Assembly (NCBI RefSeq): GCF_000002995.4
Contig: NW_025062479.1
Location: forward strand, 24,735,221 to 24,799,220
Length of the DNA stretch: 64,000 bases
Source: Brugia malayi
Lineage: Eukaryota > Nematoda > Chromadorea > Rhabditida > Onchocercidae
Direction: 5' to 3'
Position numbers and translations under genes: made by a program. Of the stretch, positions 25,441 through 37,954 are shown piece after piece. The stretch's first letter is position 1, and every line of letters begins with the position of its first letter. The notes below the pieces were generated by a model, which was given only the letters and a program-made list of their open reading frames with translations, did no database searches and was not told the origin of the DNA.

Positions 25441-26415
25441 TATGAAAAAATTTCATTTTAGATTAAAATTTTTTCTTTTTTTTTGACGAAGAAATTAGCG
25501 TAAAATTGCAAACAAAACGACAATAACCGATAAATAATTTTGTTAAATTTAAATATAACATTAAAAAAAAAATAAGTAAATAAATAATCAATTAATTAGT
25601 TAGCACAAATTATTTAATCATTAAATATGAATTTAGTAGAGCTAAATTGAAAATATAACATTATTTTAATACAAATTATCAATCATATTCCGAAAATTTA
25701 AACTAATAAATGCTATTTATAACTTTTTTCATCGAGAATAATACAATACATCTTTTAATTAGCAATAATTTTAACAATAAAAAAAAAAAAAAGAAATAAT
25801 ATTTTAAATTGATAAAAAATGAAGAAAAAAAAAATCCATCTGAAAAGCGCACATTCATTCATCGCTTTTCATTTTATTCTCATTTCATCCTAATTTAATT
25901 TCACATTTTTCTAATATACAAATATAATCTTATTTCCTCTCTCTTTTTTCTTTTTTTTTTTATCTTTTACATTTTTCTTATTCGTTAATAAATTTATTGT
26001 TTCCAATTTTTTTTTTTTTTTTTTTAAATTTTCGGGTAAATACTAATTATTTGGGAAGAATTTTCATGTTAACTATTAAAATGAATTGTGTTAAAAGTTA
26101 TAAATGAAAAAAAAAAAAAAAAATAGGCCTAAATGGAAGAAAATAAAAAAAAAAAAAAAAAACAATTCTGATATAATTCAATCAATTAGGAAAATAATTT
26201 ATTACCAATTATAAAATTATAAAAATTTATAAAATTTTTCGAATAAAATATTTTAGCAGCAACTATTTGATGATGGCATATTCTCTATTCTCGAGTTCCT
26301 CTCGCAAAAAAGAAAAAAAAAAAAAAAAAAAACGAAATTCGAGAAATGGAAAGATACGAAGAGCAGAAAGACGATCAACACTACGACAGGATTGTCAGAG
26401 GTGAAAAAAATGTCG
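25441..26415. other. AT-rich flank upstream of the minus-strand exon
   Basis: Homopolymers and AT-rich unique sequence. No gene was recognised; 26,270-26,400 is slightly GC-richer. Confidence 0.6.
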
Positions 26416-26418
26416 TGG

Positions 26419-26566
26419 TGACACACACATACACACATATACACATACATACACATACACACACACACACACATATACACATACATACACATACACACAC
26501 ACACACACACATATACACATACACACACATACACACATATACACATACATACACACATATACACAT

Positions 26567-26607
<41 letters not shown>

Positions 26608-26694
26608 TACACACACATACACACATATACACATACATACACATACACACACACACACATATACACATACACACACATACACACATATACACAT

Positions 26695-26725
<31 letters not shown>

Positions 26726-26848
26726 TATACACATACATACAAATACACACACACACACACACATATACACATACATACACATACACACACACACACATAT
26801 ACACATACACACACATACACATACACACACATACACACATATACACAT

Positions 26849-26879
<31 letters not shown>

Positions 26880-26890
26880 TACACATACAC
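26419..26890. repeat. CA / CACATATACACATACATA microsatellite
   Basis: About 470 bp of CA runs regularly broken by ATATACACATACATAC. Higher-order units of about 60-80 bp are visible. All frames through it are repeat translations. Confidence 0.92.
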
Positions 26891-27017
26891 TATTTTCACT
26901 GATCTGCTCGATTCATTTTATGAAAAATATAAAATGAATTGAGAAGTTAGTGAATCCTATAGACAGGGAAAGGAGAAATGATGTAAAAATTCAATATCTT
27001 TTTTCTTTCTTCCTCCA

Positions 27018-27018
<1 letters not shown>

Positions 27019-27061
<43 letters not shown>
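27019..27061. repeat. (CT)n tract
   Basis: About 40 bp of uninterrupted CT repeat. Confidence 0.9.
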
Positions 27062-27064
<3 letters not shown>

Positions 27065-27254
27065 CTTCTCTTTTTTTTTTTTTGTCTCCTTAGTAGTAAT
27101 TAAAAAAGAAGAGAGAAAATTGCTTAAAAACAAAAAGGTCAAATGAAACATAAATATGTGACACAGTGACAATTTGTGACATTGATAAGCATTACATAAT
27201 TGTGATAATATTATTATCATTTCGGATTAAATCCGTTATGGAAATTTAAAATCA

Positions 27255-27440
27255 AAAAAAAAAAAAAAAAAAAAGGAAGAGCTAAACAGATAAATAATAA
27301 CGATGATAATAATGAGATAAGTGATGATAATAATAATGAGACATTTTTATCTTTATAGATTCTACAATTAGCTAAGAAATGATAAATATTAGTAAGAAAT
27401 GATAATACTAGATTAGAGCTAATAATAATAATCAATGATA
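27255..27440. repeat. Dispersed repeat family, copy 1
   Basis: Poly-A followed by GAAGAGCTAAACAGATAAAT, GAT/AAT triplets, GAGACATTTTTATCTTTATA, GATTCTACAATTAGCTAA and AAATGATAAATATTAGTAAG. It matches the segment at 35,070-35,270 in order and orientation, at lower identity than the local tandem copies. Confidence 0.65.
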
Positions 27441-27629
27441 ATAATAAATAGTAATAATAATAATAATAAATAATACTAATATTAGTAATAATAGTAATAA
27501 TAATAATAATAACAGATAATAAAAAAATAATAATAACAATAACAACAATAAATAATAATATTAATAATGAAAAATAATAATAACAATAATAATTTATAGG
27601 AAATAAACGAATGAATGACTAAATTGAAT

Positions 27630-28170
27630 GAATGAATGAGTGGATGAATGGAATGGAATGGAATTGAATGGGACTGAATGGAATTGAATGGGACCGGATG
27701 GGACTGAATAGGACTGATCGAGACTGAATGGGACTGAATGGGACTGAACGGAACTGAATGGAACTGAATGGGATTGAATGGAATTGAATAAGACTGAACG
27801 GAATTGAATGGGACTGAATGGAACTGAATAGGACTGAACGGGACTGAATGAGACTAAATGGGATTGAACGGGACTGAATGGGACTGAATAGGACTGAACA
27901 AGACTGAATGGAACTGAACGAAACTGAATGGGACTGAACGGAATTGAATGGGATTGAATGGAACTGAATGGAATTGAATGGAATTGAGTGGAACTGAATG
28001 GAATTGAATGGAACTGAATGGAATTGAATGGAACTGAATGGAATTGAATGGAACTGAATAGAACTGAATGGAATTAAATGGAATTGAATGGAATTGAATG
28101 GAACTGAATGGAACTGAGCGGAACTGAATTGAATTGAATGAACCGAATGGAATTGAATTCTATTGAGTGA
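27630..28170. repeat. 10-bp minisatellite (GGAA(C/T)TGAAT / GGGACTGAAT)
   Basis: About 54 units. The left part is richer in GGGACTGAAT and the right part in alternating GGAATTGAAT and GGAACTGAAT. Confidence 0.92.
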
Positions 28171-28204
28171 GTGAATGAATGAATGAAACTATATAGATTT
28201 ATTT

Positions 28205-28210
28205 AATGAA

Positions 28211-28246
<36 letters not shown>

Positions 28247-28630
28247 TTTATTTAATATAATATTTAAATTAATGTGAATTGTAAAATATAAAATATTGAT
28301 AATATTAAATAATAATAATAAAAAAATAATAGTAAATAATAATAATAATAATAACAATAATAAATAATAAACTAATAATAATAATAATAATAATTTATAT
28401 GAAATAGACAAATGAATGACTGAAGTTAATGAACGAATGAATGAAACAAATAAAGGAATAACAAATAAACGATAGAGCAAAACAATCTGTCAAATTGTAA
28501 CACTGAAAAACTGAATGAACAATTTTATTGAATGAAAATATTTATTTCATTATAAATATATAAAAAATATATATAAATTTATTTAATATAATATTTAAAT
28601 TGGTTTCAACTGTAAAATATAAATTTTAGG
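28205..28630. repeat. (TA)n, AAT block and duplicated flank
   Basis: A (TA)n tract at 28,214-28,243 is followed by TTTATTTAATATAATATTTA. The same segment recurs at 28,575-28,622. The AAT block and AAATGAATGACTGAA flank at 28,300-28,447 resemble 27,420-27,620. Confidence 0.7.
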
Positions 28631-30345
28631 AAGTGCTTTTAGGAAGTGCTTGATATATGCTAAATTAATTTCATTTTTGCTAAATTAATTGATTAATTGA
28701 TATATGCTAAATTAATTTCAACAAAATTTCATTTTTTTTGCTTCATTTTTGCTAAATTAATTGATATATGCTAAATTAATTTCATTTTTTAGCCGAACAA
28801 AATTTCAATGTTATTTTACTTATTACTATTTTTTATTTTGTCATTTAGAAATATTATTAATGATTAATTATCCAATGTAAAAATGACAGATAAGTAAAGT
28901 AAATTGTATTATATATAATTTTATGCAAATACAATAAATAAATACGATTGAAATAAAACTTTTTTTTTGAAATAAATAAATAAATATTTTTGCTTTATTC
29001 AATTGTTTAATAATTTGAACTGTTTTTTAACTTTAATCTATGATAAACACATAAATAAATATTTTTCAAATGTTTATTTCAATTCATTATATTTTGCCTA
29101 AATAATTAATCATAGTTTAGTAAGATTATTATTTATTTACTTTTTTTAATGAAAGATTAAATCTCTTCACATATTTATGTATAAAATATCTAAGGAACAA
29201 TTTATTTTTTGGATGGATATGAATTTAAAAGTAATTTGTAAGCAATTTGCGATATAAAATTTTTATTAAAAATGGACAAATAAATGAATGTATTTTTTTT
29301 TTCTTTTTTTTGAATTAAAAATGAAAATTTTCCTCAATAGGCAACTAATTGATTGGATGTGTCATTTTTTTTTTTTTTTTTTTTGGCATAAATCGATTAA
29401 CAACTTTTCTTCTCTTTTCAAATTGTCAACAAAAACGATGAGAAAGAATGAAAGCAATAAAGAAATTGATTAAAAATTAAAAAAAAAAAAAGAAAGAAAG
29501 AAAAATACGAAAGAGATAATAAAATAATACAAAAAATACAAATAAAAAAAATTAAAATCAATTCTATTTCATATTGTTCACTTATTCATCTTTTACATTA
29601 CTTTTAAAATTTCCAGATAAAAATTATCAATTCAATTCTATTTTACCGTATTGTAGTATTGTAAAATAGAATATTTTAAATATACAATAAACATTTTTGG
29701 TTTAATTTTTTAGTAATTGTTTTAAACAATTTTTTTTTTTTTTTTTAATAATAATAAATATTTGGTTTAATTTTTCTTTTTTTTTTTAATAATAATTAAA
29801 TGAAATTCTTTTGACAATCAAATATACATTAAAATTGCTATAAACTAGGCTATTTTATTAAAATTTCGTTTGGAAAAAAAGAAAAGTGGCCAAATGGAGG
29901 AAATGAAATGAAAATAAGATAAAAAAAAAAAAAAAAAAAAAAAAAAACATCAATTCTTTTATATATGGGAAAGAGAAGCTTATCAATTTATAATAATATT
30001 TGAGAAGAAGAAAAAAATAGAAAAAAGAAACTAAATATAGAAATATGATTGCATTTTAAAAGAAAAAAAAAAAAAACTAAATTAATATATATTATTTATT
30101 GTTATTATTTACTAATAATCTTTTCGTTATCATTAAGTGCTTAAATTAGTTTTAATTCAATTTGTTTCAATTAGTTCAACAAAATTTGATCATTATTGAT
30201 TGATCTATAGATTATATTTTAATCTATACGATTAGTAGATGTGTTCCATTTAATTTTATCAACATTTTTCAAACACTTTACACACCTGACTATTCAACAG
30301 AAATTGATGAAAAGGAAAAAAAAAAAAAAAAAGAATGAAAAAAGT
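28631..30345. other. AT-rich intergenic sequence
   Basis: A short ATATGCTAAATTAATTTCA repeat (three copies) lies at 28,650-28,790. The rest is poly-A/T and unique AT-rich DNA. No coding exon was recognised. Confidence 0.65.
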
Positions 30346-30369
30346 AAATGATTGAAATACATATTAAAT

Positions 30370-30575
30370 TATGGAATTCGTCGCTGTAATCCGTCCTTGT
30401 TGCCGTCGTTATCGTTGTCGTTGTCGTCGTGCTCGTCGCAGTTATCATCGTTAATGCCGTCGTCGTCTTTGCCTGTCACTAGCGTTATGGCTGAAGTAAT
30501 TTGGCTACTGCTTCCACCTTCTGTTGTCGTTGTTGCCGCTGCCGCTACCGCCTTGCCGCTATCATCGAAGAATCA
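30370..30575. other. GC-rich CGT/TGT triplet island
   Basis: About 200 bp of imperfect GTC/GTT/GCC triplets in otherwise very AT-rich DNA. A minus-strand frame is open for about 65 codons (acidic Asp/Asn-rich, ending GLQRRIP and a stop at 30,370). An acceptor-like GATGATAG precedes it, but there is no start codon. The triplet bias alone could open this frame, so it is not called as a gene. Confidence 0.5.
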
Positions 30576-30832
30576 ACGAGACAGACAGATATTTGAAGAG
30601 ACAATGATTTTCAATTTAAACAACGAGAAAACAGCTACAAACTGAAACACACATACAAGGCGTAGACACACAGATAAACAGACGCACACACACACACACA
30701 CATACACATAGACCTTTGATCTTGTGGTGCATGCGCATACACATGTATACATATATACAAACGCACGCGAAAGTGAAAGTTTGGAAAGGACGAGAAAGCT
30801 GTGGTGTAAGATGAAGATCGAGGAACGTCGTA

Positions 30833-30870
30833 TCACGTCACGTCACGTCACGTCACGTCATGTCACGTCG
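30833..30870. repeat. Pentamer array TCACG x7
   Basis: Seven tandem TCACG units (the sixth is TCATG). On the minus strand it reads TGACGTGACGTG, i.e. overlapping TGACGTG cores. Confidence 0.9.
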
Positions 30871-31175
30871 TATTTAGTATGTCTATTGTGTTTCTTTGAA
30901 AAAACGAACTGACGAACAACTTTTCTTCGTCTGTCAGCATCCTCTCCATCGTCCTCTTTCATCCATCCATCATTTTATTTATCAAATTTATGGCTGTAAT
31001 ATAGTTTTTTTAGCTTTCGTCTCTCTCTCTCTCTGTCCCTCTGCCTATCTTTATTTTCTTCCCTCTCTCTCTTTGATTCTTTTCTTTCAATTCGTCCAGA
31101 TCGTGAATATATATATGAAATAGATGATGGAAAGGTATGGTACTAGCTGAAAACGATTGCATAGCACAATGCCAA

Positions 31176-31420
31176 TTGCGGACACTGATATGCTATAGCG
31201 CCATTTGCGGATTTGCGGACGATAATAGAGTACAGTGTGGTTGCGGACAGTAACACAGTGCAGTGCGGTTGCGGACAGTGACACAATAGATGGAGTACGA
31301 TTGCGGACAGTAAAATAATAGACAGTAACATAATATGGTGCCATTTGCGGACAGTAACATAGTGCAGTGCGGTTGCGGACAGTGACGCACTACTAGTACT
31401 AATTGCGGCCTGTAATACAA
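31176..31420. repeat. Degenerate minisatellite with TTGCGGACAGT core
   Basis: TTGCGG occurs at 31176, 31205, 31213, 31241, 31269, 31301, 31345, 31373 and 31403, mostly followed by ACAGTAACA or ACAGTGAC. Spacing is mostly about 28-44 bp. Confidence 0.82.
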
Positions 31421-31449
31421 TAAGGATTGCACCTGGTATCAACGGAACA

Positions 31450-34400
31450 TATCAGTTGCAAACATCGAACAATACTGTGATATATTCAGTACGATAGTAC
31501 ATTTTGTACTTCCGTTTGGTTGAATACTCTCATTTACTTACAATAAAATGAGAGCAGGTGGTTGAAATAGAGTTAGAAGATTGAATAATTTACAGGAATT
31601 AACGTAATGGAATAATTGGAATATAAATAAAATAAGACATAAATACAAATAACTACTCAATTGGATTAATAAAATTTCCTTCGTAAATGAAAAAAAAAAA
31701 AAATTTCTGTATTGATTGAAATAATTGTATAAAAGTAATGTGACATAACTAATAAAATGAATTGTTCTCTTTTTCCTAATTTCAAATTTTAATTTAATAT
31801 GATAATTAATTAATTTATTTGCTATTTATATGTCAATGATATATTATTTCAATTGATTTTTTCATTATAATAGGATAATTTTTGTGATGTGAAATTACAT
31901 TATAATACAATTATACATCTTCTTCTTTTCTTTCTTTTTTCAAAAAAAAAAAAGTTCTTATGAAAATTTGAAATTTTATGAATTGATGAAATATGTAAGA
32001 AAATAAGTTTTCTTTTTAAAAAAAATTAAGCACAAGTGATAAAAAATTATTTTGAAAATTTTAAGTCAGAAAAATTTGAAATGTTTGTGAAAATTTTTTG
32101 TCACTTTTGTAGCTGATTGAAACACACTGATAATAATAAATCAATTTTCAAATCGATTTATTGAGTAACAGTAGATCGATTTATGAGATAAAAAAAAAAT
32201 TATTTGTTGCACATAAGATTGATTTATTATTATCAAATAGATTAATTGATTTAATGGATGGGAAATGATTAAATTTTAGGAAAAAAAAAACTGTGAAAGA
32301 TAAGGAATGAAATTAATAGAATTAAATTGTTGGCTGTTTATGATAATAAAAATAAATTTGAAAATAAATGAATGATTTAGCTAAAATGTTCAGATCAAAG
32401 ATCAAATCCATCTTATAAAAGTTCAATTTGATATATCTTATCAGCTAAACAATTGAAATGTGTTATTTATCAATTAGCTGTATGATCAGCGTAAGAGCGT
32501 TTAAGAAAAAAAAAATTGATAAATTAACAAATCATTAAAAGTGCTTTTATTTGAATGCAAATGAATTTAGGAAAGGAGAAATTGTCACAAAAATGTCACA
32601 CTGATTATAACTGATAGAATATTGATATTATAAAAATAATTTAACATTTAATATCCTTAATCTACTTAAATTACATTGATATTGTGATATGATAATATTG
32701 GTAAATTATTTACACTGATTTGATAATATTGATTAAATCAGTTGAATCAATTAATGCTTTTTGAAGAATGCGGCATTGATCATTTAATGATTTAATGAGC
32801 AAAGAAAAAAAAAAATCATATTAAATTTCTCATAATTTCATTCAGTTTAACAGCAAATGTTTTGAATCTAATAGATTTAATCAATAATAATTAGGATTCT
32901 ATAGCAGTTTTACTAATTATCAATTAATTAGTTATTTTTAAAAGTTATCAAATATAGTTCTGATAATAATATCATATTATCACGAATCAATTATTCTAAA
33001 AAAAGATTTGAGCGCAAAATTAAAATTATAAATTCAAATATAAGCATAAAACTGCTGAAATTGTTAAAATATGCATAAATTACGTAAAACTGATAGCTGT
33101 AATTATTTGAAACTACTACAACTGAATGGAATTTTTTTTAATAAAAACTTTTCTTAATTAAATGAAAAAATTAATTTGACAAAAATATAATTTAAGCTAA
33201 AAATATAAATATAAAATTCTGCTTTTGAAACTTAGGTAACATTAGATGAAAAATTTAACACTTATTGGCTTGGCTAGTAGAGATATGATAGCAGTTTATA
33301 TCAATTATAAATTTATCACTAAAGTCAAATTTTTTATATCAGATTGCAAAAATTATAAAAATTTTTCTCGAGAAATATATCAATCGGTAAAGCTTATTTA
33401 ATTAAATTAAGCTACAAAAATCTAACAAAACAAAAATTTTAAGTTATTTTAAAATAAAAATAGGTGTAAGAAAATGTTAAATTTGAAATTTTGCAATCAT
33501 TTAGCTTTCAGCATGAAGGTAATATGTAAGCTTAATTGCTAAACTTTTCTGATTTTGATTAAAGTAATATTTAATAATTTTTTTTTTCCTTTTGATAAAA
33601 GTAATATGTAATACTTTTCTGATTTTGATTAAAGTAATATTTAATAATTTTTTTTTTCCTTTTGATAAAAGTAATATGTAATGTAATTATCATAATGATA
33701 ATGGGTTATTTTAATTACGAGCACTATTTTAGAATTTGCTAATTTAAATCAAATTTATTATAATTGATAAGTGACAAAGATTAAAGAATAAATTCTCTCT
33801 CATTCCAATTAATTATTTCAAAAATTATCCTTATTAAAATTGAAAAGATTATAAATTCAAACCACATGTAAATTCTTGATAGGATTTTTTATCCTGAAAT
33901 TAATTATAAATATATCCTGAAATTTGCTCATTTTTATAACAAATAATTTTTGCTTTTTCAAATTTGTCAAATTTTGAACGAGCTACAACTAATATCAATT
34001 TCAGGATTTTAAAAAAAAAAAAAGGTGACAAAATTTATTATTTCATACTCGAGGAATTTTATAAGAAAAAAAATTTAATTATTATTATTAATTATCATTT
34101 TATTTTCAGTATTCAATTGTCATTTTATGATTAGTTTTTTTTTTTTTTTTTTTTTTTCTTTTGCGACAAAGAAAATTCTGTCAAATAATTGAAAATTTGT
34201 CCACAAAATTATTATTAGTTTTATTGGATAGTTAAAACAATCATTTTTTGATTTGTCTAAAATGATCTTGATTTGATTCTAAATGATTACAGTAATTTTG
34301 ATCAATTAGCTATGATCAATTCTTTTTTTTGAACTGATTATTATTCAGTGATAATTTTCCTAAATGCAAAGAAAAGAAAAAAGAAGGAAAATCAATTGCT

Positions 34401-35455
34401 TTTTGATCATTTATTAATTTCATTGATTGCCATTGATTAGCACATATTATCTGAAATATGAGCTAATATTCGATTACTTAAAATTAAATTGCAAATTCAA
34501 GAATTCAAATATTGCTAATAATTGAAGATAGCAATGACTAAATTTATAAATACCATAAATAATACAAATTAATCAAGTTTTTATTCCTTATCCTTGATCA
34601 CTTTTGCTTTCTATTTACGCTTATCACTGATACATTCATTTATTTATTTATATTTTTTCAATTTCATTAATTTCATCACACTTTAAATGAATTTTTTTTT
34701 CTCTGATTTATTTTAACTAACTAATCTAATTTAGATACTAAATAGTTTAATTGATTCTTTTATTCTATATTATATTGCAACTAAAAAAAAAAAAAATAAT
34801 TTCATAATTTAAACTAATTTAATCACTGAGTTATTTAATTTATTATCATCAAAACAGATAGCAAACATGATTTTTTTCTTTTTTTTTTTTTTTTGTTTTG
34901 AATTAATTGTATAATTATTTCATATAATTTTTGCAACTTTATAAAATTTCATCTTGAACTGATCAACTGATTTTAAAATAGAAATTACTGAAATAGCATT
35001 ACCGAAAAAAATAAAATAATTATAAATTGGCTAAATTACAAAATTACAAATTAGAAATAATTATAAATTTAAGCAAAAAAAAAAAAAAAAAAAGAAGAAC
35101 TAGACAGATGAATAATAACAATAATGGTAATGAGATAATGATAATAATGATAATGATAATGAGGCATCTTTGTCTTCCTAGATTTTATAATTAACTAATT
35201 AAAGAAAAAAAATTATAATTAATTAGAAATGACAATTATTAGTATGAATTGCTACTAAATTAGACTGTAATAATAATATTGAAAAATGAATTGCTAATAT
35301 TAAATAAATAAATTAATTAAAAAACATTATATAATTTTCATTAAATTTGCTAAAAAAAATGTATAACGGAATGTGTAGTTTAATTTAATAATTTCATACT
35401 TATATTAAAAATGCAAATAATTATTTACAAACATTTTAGTGACATTTGGATAGAT
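31450..35455. other. AT-rich intergenic sequence
   Basis: Largely unique AT-rich DNA. A 67-bp direct duplication (TTCTGATTTTGATTAAAGTA ... CCTTTTGATAAAAGTAATAT) lies at 33,548-33,682, and poly-T at 34,138-34,157. Copy 2 of a dispersed repeat (35,070) is listed separately. No coding region was recognised. Confidence 0.6.
35070..35275. repeat. Dispersed repeat family, copy 2
   Basis: Poly-A followed by GAAGAACTAGACAGATGAAT, GAT/AAT triplets, GAGGCATCTTTGTCTTCCTA, GATTTTATAATTAACTAA and AAATGACAATTATTAGTATG. It corresponds element by element to 27,255-27,440. Confidence 0.65.
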
Positions 35456-35478
35456 TACACTTCACTTTTGATACGTGT

Positions 35479-35825
35479 TGTCGCAGCACGGATTGGCGAA
35501 GTTGTAATGTAGTGAACAAAGGCTATTGTTCTAAGTGATTTTGATCTACTTTGTAACCTTAGCATCCATAAAATCCCTACCAATTTTCTTCCTCACAATG
35601 TCATTTATTATAATTCTTTGTTTTGGTATAGTTCGATTGCGAGATGCTTGCTTATATCTTTGAATGTTTTATAATTAATTTATATTTGTGTGTTATGTAT
35701 CAATTCATTATTGTAATGTTGTATAATTTTTAATGTTAATGTGTGGTTTGGTTTAATTATCCAAATTTGAGATTTGAATAATAAAATATTTCACGAAGAC
35801 TGCCATAGTACACGTGTCACAGAAC
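35479..35825 (+). mobile_element. Possible solo LTR remnant (LTR retrotransposon)
   Basis: A GC-richer unique segment opens with TGTTGTCGCAGCACGG, which resembles the TGTTG start of BEL/Pao-type LTRs. It contains AATAAA at 35,779 and could end at ...GTGTCACA near 35,822. No matching second LTR, primer site or target-site duplication was found, so this is only a suggestion. Confidence 0.2.
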
Positions 35826-36700
35826 AGAACCAGTACAGATTCGAGAATCTACCATCTATCGACGATAAAAAAGTCAACGATCTGAACTATCAAGAAAGGA
35901 AACTTACTTTGTTTCACAAGAAAACAGGACAGTAAGAAAGAAATTCTAAATTTGCTTTTACACGTGTACTGTCACGTTAGTATCTATAAGATTTCTTCGA
36001 GCAAAGTAAAATTTTCGAATACTTTTAAAATTTTATTTTAATCTATAATGCATAATTATATTCTAATTAATCTTATGTTTTTTTTTTTTTGCCAAATTTT
36101 TTTTTTTTTTAATTAACTTTAATTTAAAAAAAAGCGAGAAAACGATCACATAATAATTTTATATTGTTTACAAAAAATTGAATTAAAGTCTTCCGGTTAA
36201 AACATTTTTTAGTTTTTTTTTCGTTTTAATTTAGATTTTTTTTCATTTAATTTTTCTCTTCTACTAGCATAAATCATTTTTAAGCATTTTGCTATACTAG
36301 CCAACGATTAACAAATAAAGTTTCAAATAAAGTTTTTAAGTTTTTCTTTCAATCATTTGTTAGTTAAATTTGATTAATTTTCTTGTTAAATGCATACTTT
36401 TCAAATGAATCATTTGCATTTGCTGTAATCGCAAATATTTGCTAATTATTTTTATCTTTTATTTTTAATTCAATGAATGCAAAATACAATGAATATTTGT
36501 TTTTTTTTTTGAATGAAAATTACATTTATTTCATTTATACTTTTTAATCAATTCATTTCATCGTCGGTTCAGTTGAAAATTCCCAAATTTATTACGTTTT
36601 TGTCATTCCTGGCTAATAGTTAAGATTTTTTTTGGTTGTTCTCATATTCATTTTTAATAAATTTCAAATTTCTTCTTGTTTTTACTTTATTTAACTATTT
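35826..36700. other. Unique sequence, mostly AT-rich
   Basis: 35,750-35,935 carries an open plus-strand frame of about 61 codons ending in a donor-like CAGTAAGA (see findings). The remainder is AT-rich with poly-T runs. Confidence 0.5.
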
Positions 36701-36709
36701 GTTATTATT

Positions 36710-37075
36710 ATTAATACTATTACTAACATTGTTGTTATTACATCAAATTATTATTATTATTATTAATATTATTATTATTATTATTACTATTATTATTCTT
36801 ATTCTTATTCTTATTGTTCTTATTATTATTCTTATTATTATCTTATTATTATTCTTATTATTCTTAACACCGTATTCTTCTCACCGTATCTTTTTTTACA
36901 GTATCTTTTATTACCGTGTTTTTATTACTGTATTTTTTGTCACCGTACTTTTTAATACCGTGTTTCTGTTACCGTTTTTATTACCGTATTTTTATTAGCG
37001 TTTTTTATTAGCGTATTCTTATTACCGTATTTTTATTACCGCATCCTTATTGCCGTATTCTTATTACCGTAACCT
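36710..37075. repeat. TTA microsatellite passing into TTATTACCGTATTTT repeats
   Basis: TTA/TTC triplets to about 36,870 grade into about a dozen units of roughly 14 bp with an ACCGTATTT core. Confidence 0.82.
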
Positions 37076-37865
37076 TATTGTACTAGCAACCTTATTGTAC
37101 GGGCAATATTATTGTGCTAGCAGTCTTATTGTACGGGCAATCTTATTGTACTAGCAGCCTTATTGTACGGGCAATCTTATTGTACGGGCAATCTTATTGT
37201 ATGGGCAATCTTTTTGTACTGGCAATCTTATTGTATGGGCGATCTTATTGTACTAGCAATCTTATTGTACTAGCAATCTTATTGTATGTGTAATCTTATT
37301 GTACTAGCAATCTTATCGTACTAGCAATCTTATTGTATGGGCATTCTTATTGTACTAGCAATCTTATTGTACGGGCAATCTTATTGTACTAGCAATCTTA
37401 TTGTACTAGCAATCTTATTGTACGAGCAGCCTTATTGTACGGGCAATCTTATTGTACGAGCAATCTTATTGTACGGGCAATCTTATTTCACTAACAATCT
37501 TATTGTACGAACAATCTTATTGTACTAGCAATTTTACTGTACTAGCAATCTTATTGTGTTGACGATCTTATTTCACTAGCAATCTTATTGTACTAGCAAT
37601 TTCATTGTACAGGTAATCTTATTGTACTAGCAATCTTATTGCGCTAGCGATTTCATTGTACGGGCAATCTTATTGTGCTAGCAATTTCATTGTGCGGGCA
37701 ATCTTATTGTACTAGCAATCTTATTGTACGAGCAGCCTTATTGTACTAGCAATCTTATTGCGCTAGCGGTTTTATTGTACGAGCAGCCTTATTGTACTAG
37801 CAATCTTGTCCTAGCCGTCTTTTCGTAGCAGCTGTAGCAGCAATCTTATTGTCGTAGCATTCTTA
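37076..37865. repeat. 17-bp minisatellite (CTTATTGTACTAGCAAT)
   Basis: About 45 units. The main variants are GTACGGGCAAT and GTACTAGCAAT. The array is followed by a short return to the ACCGTA(C/T)TCTTATT type unit up to 37,950. Confidence 0.93.
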
Positions 37866-37954
37866 TTCCCGCTGCTACCGTACTCTTATCACGGTACTCT
37901 TATTACCGCACTCTTATTACCGTATTCTTATTACCACATTCTTTACCTTTTCAT

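Noticed and set aside
26253..26942. Cys-Val-Tyr and Thr-His-Ile open frames
   Set aside because: Produced by the CA/CACATA microsatellite.
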